64,000 bases of DNA, from assembly GCF_014640635.1 (NCBI RefSeq), contig NZ_BMHI01000002.1:248001-312000 (forward strand), in the 5' to 3' direction. The position numbers were made by a program, and so were the translations under genes. This document shows, piece after piece, positions 58,194 to 64,000 of this stretch. The notes under the pieces were generated by a model. The model was not told where the DNA came from. It did no database searches and saw nothing but the letters and a program-made list of their open reading frames with translations. Each line of letters begins with the position of its first letter. Position 1 is the stretch's first letter. Origin of the DNA: Flexivirga endophytica. GTDB taxonomy: Bacteria; Actinomycetota; Actinomycetes; Actinomycetales; Dermatophilaceae.

Positions 58194-58570
58194 CACGCCC
58201 TCCCGTCGGCGCCTGATCGAAGGTGCTCTCCGAGCCGTTGCAGCACCCATGTCACCGCGCTGTCGGTGTCCTGTCGGAACTGTCGGCTGTCGGCCCAGAG
58301 GTGCAGGTAGAACGCTTGGGTGAGTTCCTGTGCCCCCGAGGTGTCCTCTGCCGCGCGGCACGCGAGTGGATAGACCCATCCGATCGTCTCGTCATAGAGA
58401 ACGCCCATAGCGGTGACCTCGCTGGCCGCGCATTGGGTGAGCAGTGCACCGAGACGCTGCCCGCGCGACTGGGCTGGCCCGTGCCGGGACAGTGATGAGA
58501 GGCGAACCCGCGGTTCGCCGACCGGCATGCCGGTTCGACGTCGTTCGCCGTTGACTCGACCGGTAAGCAT
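58193..58570 (-). CDS. sigma-factor region 2-like protein (LitS/SigK-like, truncated)
   Basis: 125 residues. Residues about 40-112 resemble ECF sigma region 2: LGALLTQCAASEVTAMGVLY, then GAQELTQAFYLHLWADSRQF, which equals the E[V]TQEVF--W core-binding motif. The -10-reading part (AVTWVLQRLGEHLRSG) is degenerate. Region 4, needed for -35 recognition, is absent because the stop overlaps phr. In Streptomyces a LitR-controlled ECF sigma, LitS, drives crt genes; this may be a decayed or repurposed relative. ATG 58570, first gene of the operon. Confidence 0.65.
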   Translation of the reverse strand: MLTGRVNGERRRTGMPVGEPRVRLSSLSRHGPAQSRGQRLGALLTQCAASEVTAMGVLYDETIGWVYPLACRAAEDTSGAQELTQAFYLHLWADSRQFRQDTDSAVTWVLQRLGEHLRSGADGRA

Positions 58571-58576
58571 GCCAAT

Positions 58577-58625
58577 AGATTACACAAAATAACGAACTTG
58601 TAAAAGGTTTCGTACAATGTAAGCT
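58577..58625. promoter_or_regulatory. overlapping divergent promoters and LitR-like operator
   Basis: Minus-strand promoter: -35 TTTACA (58604-58599), 16 bp, -10 TAATCT (58582-58577). Plus-strand litR promoter: -35 TTGTAA (58598-58603), 16 bp, -10 TAAGCT (58620-58625), then 6 nt to the ATG. The two -35 boxes share the same bases. TTACA (58580) and TGTAA (58599, 58618) recur with 19-nt steps, a possible array of half-sites for the photoreceptor. This 60-bp gap is strikingly AT-rich. Confidence 0.6.
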
Positions 58626-58631
58626 TGCGGT

Positions 58632-59525
58632 ATGACCTACACGATCGGTGAGATCGCCGAGCTCACCGGCGTACCCGCAGTGACACTGCGAGCGTGGGAG
58701 AACCGCTACGGAGTCGTGCAGCCCGACCGCACCGCGTCGTCATACCGGCAATATGACGAGCACGACCTCGAGATCCTTCATCGAATGCGTGCTCTGGTGG
58801 ACTCGGGCGTCCCGCCACGACGAGCAGCGCGTCTGGCTGCTTCACCGGCCAGCCAATCTCCGCGGTCCTTGGGCAGTGTTCCGGGCGCCGCCATACAGGA
58901 CGTGACGGCGCTGGCGCGTGCCGGAGCAGCCTTGGACAACGATGCGCTTCGTCGGGTCCTGGACGAAGCTTTCGCGGTCACGTCGATCGAGACGGCCGTC
59001 GACTCCTGGCTCGTGCCGAGCATGCATCAGGTCGGACGGTTCTGGGAGTCTGGCAAGTTGGACGTCGTCTCCGAGCATCTGGTCAGCGCCGCGGTCATGC
59101 GCAAGTTGTCGGCGCTGTTCGACACGACGCCGGCACACGGTCCGCGCGTGGTGGTCGGCCTACCGGCCACCAACCGGCACGAGCTCCCTGCCCTCGCCTT
59201 CGCTCTGCTCCTGCAACGCCTGGGCACTGAGGTTCTGTATGTCGGTTCTGATGTGCCGGAGTCCTGCTGGACGCGCCTGGCCGAGGTGTGGCGACCCGAC
59301 GCCGCGGTGATCAGCGTCGCCAGAGACCACGACATCGCCCCGGCCAACGTCGCCGTCCGCACTCTGGTCGGCGCCGGGATCGGAACCGTCTACGTCGGCG
59401 GTAGCGAGGCTCACCATGTCGACGGGGCGATCCCCCTGATGTCGTCCCTCACGGCATCGGCACAGACCGTCGCTGCGGCGCTCCTGCACCGCAGCCGGTC
59501 GCCACGGCCACAGGTTGCACGCTGA
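58632..59525 (+). CDS. litR: LitR/CarH-type B12-dependent photoreceptor, MerR family
   Basis: 297 residues. MerR winged helix at 1-70 (YTIGEIAELTGVPAVTLRAW, ENRYGVVQPDR). Cobalamin-binding domain: four-helix cap with the W-x9-EH motif WESGKLDVVSEH (about 137-148) and Rossmann part with the histidine in ATNRHELPALAF and VLYVGSDVP. CarH-type proteins bind adenosylcobalamin in the dark as DNA-binding tetramers and fall apart in light, derepressing crt and phr genes. It faces exactly such an operon, with its promoter overlapped. Leaderless ATG 58632. Confidence 0.9.
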   Translation: MTYTIGEIAELTGVPAVTLRAWENRYGVVQPDRTASSYRQYDEHDLEILHRMRALVDSGVPPRRAARLAASPASQSPRSLGSVPGAAIQDVTALARAGAALDNDALRRVLDEAFAVTSIETAVDSWLVPSMHQVGRFWESGKLDVVSEHLVSAAVMRKLSALFDTTPAHGPRVVVGLPATNRHELPALAFALLLQRLGTEVLYVGSDVPESCWTRLAEVWRPDAAVISVARDHDIAPANVAVRTLVGAGIGTVYVGGSEAHHVDGAIPLMSSLTASAQTVAAALLHRSRSPRPQVAR

Positions 59526-59562
59526 TCCCGATGGCCACCATCCAGAGCCAGGAGCACTGTCG

Positions 59563-60000
59563 ATGAACATCACCAGGAGTTTCTTCGTCCGCGCCGAACC
59601 GCAGGTGGCGCGCACATACCTGCAGGATTTCAGCCACGCAACAAAGTGGGATCCTGGCACCCAGCGGTGCGAACGCCTCGACAGCGGATCGATCGCGGTG
59701 GGAAGTCGCTGGCGCAACGAGTCCCGCTTTCTGGGCCGGCCGGTGACGCTGATTTACGTCTTGGCCCGCTTGGACGAGAACCGCGTCGTGTTCGAGGGCT
59801 CCAACGACTCCGCCGGCTCGCGCGACGACATACAGCTCGCGCCGGCGCCGGAAGGCGGCACCCGCATCACCTACACCGCCACCATCACCCTGCGCAGCCG
59901 GCTGCATGTCGTCCTCGATCCGCTGCTGCAGCTGTTCATGCGACCGGTCGCCGACAAGACGGTCGACCGCATGACCACGGTCCTCAACGGTCTTCGCTGA
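59563..60000 (+). CDS. SRPBCC family protein
   Basis: 145 residues of the START/Bet v1-like fold: FFVRAEPQVARTYLQDFSHA, TKWDPGTQRCERLDSG, VGSRWRNESRFLGRPVTLIY, ending in the long helix LFMRPVADKTVDRMTTVLNG. Such proteins bind hydrophobic ligands; carotenoid or isoprenoid binding would fit here but is inference. RBS aggag upstream of ATG 59563. Follows litR by 37 bp, same operon. Confidence 0.8.
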   Translation: MNITRSFFVRAEPQVARTYLQDFSHATKWDPGTQRCERLDSGSIAVGSRWRNESRFLGRPVTLIYVLARLDENRVVFEGSNDSAGSRDDIQLAPAPEGGTRITYTATITLRSRLHVVLDPLLQLFMRPVADKTVDRMTTVLNGLR

Positions 60001-60028
60001 TGGCGGGACCGGTGCGTGCGGCAGGCCC

Positions 60029-60814
60029 ATGGCGGCCGGTGAGCGCCCACCCCGCCCGGTCGGCCTCGGGTTGATGCCGATGGTCGTGTTCGTGAACCCG
60101 GTGCGGGAGGTGCGCTCGTTCGTGCGGGCGGCGCTGGTCGTGCCGGTGCCGCGCGACCACCGGGAGACCGACGCGGCGTTCCGGCGGCGACGGATCGTCG
60201 CGTTGGTCACGCTGGTCGTCGGCGCGGCGCTGCTCGCGGCGGCGTTGCGCATCCCGGCCGGCGACCCCTCGTTCTACCTGGCGACGGCGGTGCTGGCGGT
60301 CGTCTGGACGGTGGGCGGCCTGCTCTCGGGTCCGCTGCACCTGGGCCGCGCGCACACCCGGGCCGGATCCGACCGGGCCCGGCCGGTGGTGCAGTCGCTT
60401 GCGCTCGGTGCGCTGCTGCTGACCGTCTTCCTGGCCGGCGGCCTGCTGGTGTCTCACGTGCCGGCGTTGCGCGACCCGGTGGTGCGGCTGCTGGACCACG
60501 CCCGGCTGGGCTCGTTGCCGGCGATCGTGCTGATCACCGCGGCCAACGGGGTCGCGGAGGAGATCTACTTCCGCGGGGCGCTGTATGCCGCCGTCGGACG
60601 GCGATATCCCGTGCTCGTCTCGACCGCGGTCTACTCTCTGGCCACGGCCGGCAGCGGCATACCGTTGCTGGTGCTCGCGGCGGCCGCGCTCGGCCTGCTG
60701 ACCGGTCTGCAACGCCGTGTCACCGGCGGCATCCTCGCCCCGATCATCACCCATCTGATCTGGTCGCTGGGCATGCTGCTCCTCTTACCCGTCGTCCTAC
60801 CCACAGGAGGTTGA
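60029..60814 (+). CDS. CPBP (Abi) family intramembrane metalloprotease
   Basis: 261 residues, about six to seven helices. Motif 1 VAEEIYFRGALYAAVG (about 186-201) holds the EExxxR signature; motif 2 is near STAVYSLATAG and the final histidine is in IITHLIWS. In eukaryotes the family cleaves CAAX prenyl proteins; in bacteria roles range from bacteriocin immunity to pigment regulation. ATG 60029 assumed; ATG 60074 (MPMVVFVNPVRE) is possible. 3 bp before the next gene. Confidence 0.8.
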   Translation: MAAGERPPRPVGLGLMPMVVFVNPVREVRSFVRAALVVPVPRDHRETDAAFRRRRIVALVTLVVGAALLAAALRIPAGDPSFYLATAVLAVVWTVGGLLSGPLHLGRAHTRAGSDRARPVVQSLALGALLLTVFLAGGLLVSHVPALRDPVVRLLDHARLGSLPAIVLITAANGVAEEIYFRGALYAAVGRRYPVLVSTAVYSLATAGSGIPLLVLAAAALGLLTGLQRRVTGGILAPIITHLIWSLGMLLLLPVVLPTGG

Positions 60815-60817
60815 ACC

Positions 60818-62212
60818 ATGGCACTCGTGCTGGTCACCGGCGCGACCGGTTACATCGGCGGACAGCTCGTTCCGGAACTGCTGCAGCGGGGGCACACGGT
60901 CCGCGTGCTCACCCGTCATACGTCCGGACTCAGCGGGCAGTCGTGGTCGGGACAGGTCGAGGTGGTCGAGGGTGACGCGTCCCGCGCGGCCGACTGCCGT
61001 CGCGCGCTGGACGGGGTCGAGACGGCCTACTACCTGCTGCACTCGATGGACGGCCGGGGCGACTTCCGGCGGCGCGACCGGGCGATGGCGCAGACCTTCG
61101 CCGACGCGGCGGCCGACGCCGGGATCGCCCGGGTGGTCTACCTCAGCGGGCTGCACCCCGAAGGTGAGCTCTCGGACCACCTGGCGTCCCGGGTCGAGGT
61201 CGGGCGGGTCTTCCTGGACGGTCCGATCCCGGCCGTGGTGCTGCAGGCCGGTGTGGTGCTGGGCAACGGGTCCGCATCGTTCGACATGCTGCGGCACCTG
61301 ACCGAGCGGCTGCCGGCGATGGTGGCGCCGCGCTGGGTCGACAACCGGATCCAGCCGGTCGCGGTCGCGGACGTGGTGCACTACCTGGCCGGCGCGGCGG
61401 AGCTGCCCGCCGACACCAATCGCACCTTCGACATCGGCGGCCCGGAGGTGCTGACCTACGCGCAGATGATGCAGCGGTATGCCCAGATCGTCGGCCTGCG
61501 GCCACGACGGATCATCAGCGTGCCGGTGCTGACGCCCCGGCTGGCCGGATTGTGGGTCGAGGTCGTCACGCCGATCTCCGCGGGGATCGCCCGGCCGCTG
61601 GTCGGCAGCCTGGTGCACGACGCGATCTGCCAGGAGGACGACGTGCTCGACGCGATCGGGCCGCCCCCGCGGGGCCGGACCGGCTTCGCCGACGCGATCC
61701 GGGCGGCGGTCACCGACCTGGAGCCGCACCGGTGGATCCGCACGCTGGCCCGCACGTCGGCGGTCGTCGGCACGGCCGCGGTCGCCGGTTCGCTGCTGAC
61801 CACACCGGATTCGCCGTGGTACCGCCGGCTGGACAAGCCCGCCTGGCAGCCGCCGCCGGCGGCGTTCCCCACCGTGTGGACGCTGCTGTACGCCACCACG
61901 GCGGTGGCCACCGCCCGCAGCAGCGCGGAGCTCGCCGAGACCGGCCACCCGGCCCGGAGCCGGCAACTGGAGCAGGCGCTGGCGGCCAACATGGTGCTCA
62001 ACGCCGGCTGGACCGCGCTGTTCTTCCGGGGCCACCGACCCTGGCCGGCGGCCGTCGAATGCGCTGTCCTCACTGCCAGTTCGGCCGACCTGGCCCGCCG
62101 GGCGGGCGCCACGGGCCGGGGAAAGGCAGCCGGCATCGGGCTGTATGCCGGGTGGTGCCTCTTCGCCACCGCGCTGACCGGGTCGATCGCGCGACGAAAT
62201 GGCCGGCGGTGA
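60818..62212 (+). CDS. fusion of NAD(P)-binding (NmrA-like) domain and TspO/MBR domain
   Basis: 464 residues. Residues 1-310 are an atypical SDR/NmrA-type Rossmann domain (VLVTGATGYIGGQLVPELLQ, later RVVYLSGLHPEG, PVAVADVVHYLAG). Residues about 320-460 are a five-helix TspO domain: SPWYRRLDKPAWQPPPAAFP, TVWTLLYATTAVATA, NMVLNAGWTALFFRGHRPW. TspO binds porphyrins and cholesterol-like molecules and regulates light-dependent pigment genes in Rhodobacter. The joined form suggests redox sensing or chemistry on a tetrapyrrole or lipid at the membrane. Strong RBS (acaggagg). Confidence 0.85.
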   Translation: MALVLVTGATGYIGGQLVPELLQRGHTVRVLTRHTSGLSGQSWSGQVEVVEGDASRAADCRRALDGVETAYYLLHSMDGRGDFRRRDRAMAQTFADAAADAGIARVVYLSGLHPEGELSDHLASRVEVGRVFLDGPIPAVVLQAGVVLGNGSASFDMLRHLTERLPAMVAPRWVDNRIQPVAVADVVHYLAGAAELPADTNRTFDIGGPEVLTYAQMMQRYAQIVGLRPRRIISVPVLTPRLAGLWVEVVTPISAGIARPLVGSLVHDAICQEDDVLDAIGPPPRGRTGFADAIRAAVTDLEPHRWIRTLARTSAVVGTAAVAGSLLTTPDSPWYRRLDKPAWQPPPAAFPTVWTLLYATTAVATARSSAELAETGHPARSRQLEQALAANMVLNAGWTALFFRGHRPWPAAVECAVLTASSADLARRAGATGRGKAAGIGLYAGWCLFATALTGSIARRNGRR

Positions 62213-62518
62213 TTGTGCGGTACGAACCGGTCGGCGCGCTCGCCGATGCCTCCGCTGTGCGCGTCACGAACCGGCACAGATCGTCAAACTCTCGTCGTAC
62301 ACCGCGACGAGCACGACCATCTCCTGCTGCTCGTCCCGGGCGACTGAAGGAGCTGCCGTCCGATCCCGCGCGAACACCTCGGCCTGACAAGGCTGTCGAC
62401 CTCGGACGCCGCGATGCCACCGCGTTTGAGCGTGTCACCATCACACCGTTCTGCTGTGGCTTCGCGGCTCAGGCGGATCGAAAAATTTACGGCGGGCGCA
62501 GGCTGTGTTGGTCCGGCA
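62213..62518. other. intergenic stretch without a supported gene
   Basis: About 306 bp between the TspO fusion and osmC-like genes. Open frames are random in appearance. A short AT run (gatcgaaaaatttacgg) lies near 62480, just upstream of the osmC -10 box. No hairpins stand out. Confidence 0.4.
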
Positions 62519-62524
62519 TACGAT
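62519..62524 (+). promoter_or_regulatory. -10 box of leaderless osmC-like gene
   Basis: TACGAT, 6 nt before the ATG at 62531. Confidence 0.45.
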
Positions 62525-62530
62525 GCGGGT

Positions 62531-63016
62531 ATGGCGGAGAACCATTCGTACCCCGTGGCTTTGAGCTGGCAAGGCTCCACCGGTGAGGGGTATGACGCCT
62601 ACTCCCGTGAGCACCGGGTCGGACCTGCAGGACTGGCCGGGATGAAGTTGTCCGCGGACCCGCACTTCGGCGGTGATCCAGCCGTGGCCAACCCCGAGCA
62701 CCTGCTCGTGATGGCGGCGAGCAGTTGTCAGTTGCTGTCGTTCCTCGCGGTCGCAGCGCGGGCCCGGCTGGATGTCATCGACTACGTCGATGCGGCGGAA
62801 GGGACCATGCCGGAAGGGAATTCGCCGATGTCGATCACGGATGTCGCGCTGCACCCAGTGGTGACACTCGCTCCGGGTAGTCGTCTGGATCAGCTCGAGC
62901 GGCTGACGCGCATCGCGCACCAGGAGTGCTTCATCGCCAACTCGCTGCGCTCGCGGATCTCGATCGTGGCGCGCTTTGTGATCGACGGCGACGACGTGGC
63001 AACCGTCAGGCTCTGA
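62531..63016 (+). CDS. OsmC/Ohr family peroxiredoxin-like protein
   Basis: 161 residues. The two catalytic cysteines of the family are present: Cys in LLVMAASSCQLLSFLAVAAR (about residue 65) and Cys in AHQECFIANSLRSR (about 139). The block ANPEHLLVMAASSC is typical. Reduces organic hydroperoxides using dihydrolipoyl or thiol donors. The final 11 bp overlap the end of the convergent rhodanese gene. Confidence 0.85.
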   Translation: MAENHSYPVALSWQGSTGEGYDAYSREHRVGPAGLAGMKLSADPHFGGDPAVANPEHLLVMAASSCQLLSFLAVAARARLDVIDYVDAAEGTMPEGNSPMSITDVALHPVVTLAPGSRLDQLERLTRIAHQECFIANSLRSRISIVARFVIDGDDVATVRL

Positions 63017-63395
63017 CCGGCAGGCCGAGCGACCGCCACGCGTCGAAACCGCCGATGACAGCGGTCGTACGGTGAACACCCAGGCCCGCCAAGGCATCTG
63101 CGGCAAGAGACGAGGCGTGACCGTCCTGGCACAGCAGGATCAGGCGTAGGCCGGGGTTCGCGATCCCTTCGCTGTGCAGCGTCTGCGCGATCCCTCCCTC
63201 GATCGCGCGCTGATCCGGAGGGCGGATATCGACCAAGTGCGCTCGCTCGAACAACAACTCCTGGAAGGCGGCGCGCGGGCTGAGCCGCTGCCGCCCCTCG
63301 GCCACGGACCTGTCCTCCATGACTGCCGCGAACGAAGTGCTGCTGGCGAAAAGCTCTGACTGCCAGGTCATTTCGGGTTGGTGGGTGGTGATCAT
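63006..63395 (-). CDS. rhodanese-like domain protein
   Basis: 129 residues, single rhodanese domain with an N-terminal extension of about 30. Key blocks: AHLVDIRPPDQRAIEGGIAQ, LILLCQDGHASSLAADALAG with the active-site Cys and the loop CxxGxxS, and AVIGGFDAWRSLGLPV. Sulfurtransferase or persulfide carrier. ATG 63395; the frame opens further upstream across the intergenic region. Convergent with osmC-like gene. Confidence 0.82.
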   Translation of the reverse strand: MITTHQPEMTWQSELFASSTSFAAVMEDRSVAEGRQRLSPRAAFQELLFERAHLVDIRPPDQRAIEGGIAQTLHSEGIANPGLRLILLCQDGHASSLAADALAGLGVHRTTAVIGGFDAWRSLGLPVRA

Positions 63396-63509
63396 CAAGC
63401 ATCCTTGTGCGGTCTGTCGAGAGTTGTGCGGGGAGTCAGGTCGACAGACGGCAACAGGTGATCGCGCGACGCATGGAGCGTCGTGAATCACCAGCGATGA
63501 TGCTTTGCA

Positions 63510-63527
63510 TAACGTTAAGTTACACAA
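63510..63527. promoter_or_regulatory. AT-rich regulatory site between rhodanese and zwf genes
   Basis: TAACGTTA (63510-63517, perfect palindrome) followed by TTACACAA (63520-63527). The octamer TTACACAA also occurs in the litR intergenic region (58580-58587). Confidence 0.35.
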
Positions 63528-63630
63528 GGTCCCGCTCCGTGACAACCCGCCACCGGATCCGCACTGGAAGAGGCGCGCAGAAGGGGCAGTCATCGCGAAC
63601 AAGCCGGCCGGCCATGCCATGCTCGGGGCC

Positions 63631-64000
63631 ATGGCTGCTGAGACTCCCGTGACCTTGCTCATCCTCGGCGCCGGTGGTGACCTCACCCACCGGTTGTTGC
63701 TGCCCGGTGTCGGCAGCCTGCTCAAGATCGAGCCATCCCGGAAGGTGCAGATCGTCGGTGCCGATCGCGCGGACCTGACTGCGACGCAATGGAAGAAACG
63801 GGTCGAGGAGTCGTTCGCCACTGTCCCCGTGCCTGCTCGCCCCGCGCGTTCCGCGCTCGCCAAGACCCGTTACCAGCAGACCGACCTGCTCGACACCGAG
63901 CAGCTGGCCGACCTGCTGGCCGGCTGCTCCGGACCACTGGTCATCTACTTCGCGCTACCGCCGGCCGTGTCGATGAAGGTGTGCAGACTGCTGGAGGACA
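63631..64000 (+). CDS. zwf: glucose-6-phosphate dehydrogenase, 3' end outside window
   Basis: 123 codons from ATG 63631 to the window edge, no stop. MAAETPVTLLILGAGGDLTH followed by RLLLPGVGSLL is the NADP-binding GxxGDLxxRxLLPxL signature of glucose-6-phosphate dehydrogenase, here with Ala for the usual Ser. RYQQTDLLDTEQLADLL and LVIYFALPPAVSMKVCR also match. First step of the oxidative pentose phosphate pathway, supplying NADPH. An upstream in-frame ATG could add a few residues. Confidence 0.85.
   Translation, partial: MAAETPVTLLILGAGGDLTHRLLLPGVGSLLKIEPSRKVQIVGADRADLTATQWKKRVEESFATVPVPARPARSALAKTRYQQTDLLDTEQLADLLAGCSGPLVIYFALPPAVSMKVCRLLED

Noticed and set aside
1-64000. tRNA, rRNA, CRISPR arrays, IS elements, integrases
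   Set aside because: Looked for cloverleaf arms with TTCGA loops, regularly spaced direct repeats and transposase motifs; none found.

Overview
The window is about 70% GC (estimated by eye) and codes densely on both strands. Gene content (RecBCD, DUF222/HNH endonuclease, Rv0909-type antitoxin, NarL-type two-component systems, many GTG starts, many starts with no room for a 5' leader) points to a high-GC actinobacterium. A member of Micrococcales, possibly Dermacoccaceae or a relative, is my best guess; nothing here fixes the genus.

Layout. 0-3 kb: DUF1304 gene cut by the window edge, a methyltransferase, a DHA2 drug/H+ antiporter and a small antitoxin-like protein. 3.3-11.9 kb: recC-recB-recD with 1-nt overlaps. 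12-17 kb: HNH endonuclease and an accessory stretch (MazG-like, RHH/ParE-type toxin-antitoxin pair, PASTA protein, retropepsin-like protease). 17-20.8 kb: two-component system divergent from an ABC exporter. 20.9-22.4 kb: a short threonyl-tRNA synthetase preceded by a leader peptide with three Thr codons and a classical three-segment attenuator. 22.5-26.7 kb: MMPL exporter coupled to a second two-component system. 26.7-34.3 kb: zinc alcohol dehydrogenase/TetR pair, OmpA-like lipoprotein, flavin-type oxidoreductase, two MFS transporters and a dienelactone hydrolase. 34.4-41.1 kb: a patchwork of small accessory genes (GIY-YIG-like, APH, GrpB, broken aadA-like gene, Nudix, DinB, YdeI-like, VOC, TetR). 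41.1-47.9 kb: phosphofructokinase, ParB-like protein, Nudix, hydrolase, ArsR-type regulator and a second MMPL exporter.

48.0-62.2 kb is the most coherent block: a light-response and carotenoid locus. A B12-binding MerR photoreceptor (LitR/CarH type) faces a long minus-strand operon. That operon runs from a sigma-region-2-like protein through photolyase, a decayed SDR, a PPOX protein, an unknown protein, crtE, crtB, crtI, a two-subunit lycopene cyclase, a CYP175-like P450 and a glycosyltransferase to a CrtO-like acyltransferase. Read as a pathway this gives GGPP, phytoene, lycopene, beta-carotene, zeaxanthin, glycoside and acyl glycoside, a thermozeaxanthin-like product. litR heads its own run with an SRPBCC protein, a CPBP protease and an NAD-binding/TspO fusion. 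The window ends with OsmC, a rhodanese and the start of zwf.

Two families of short palindromic elements recur. Several copies sit in frame inside conserved genes (recB, recD, the HNH gene, the short thrS).
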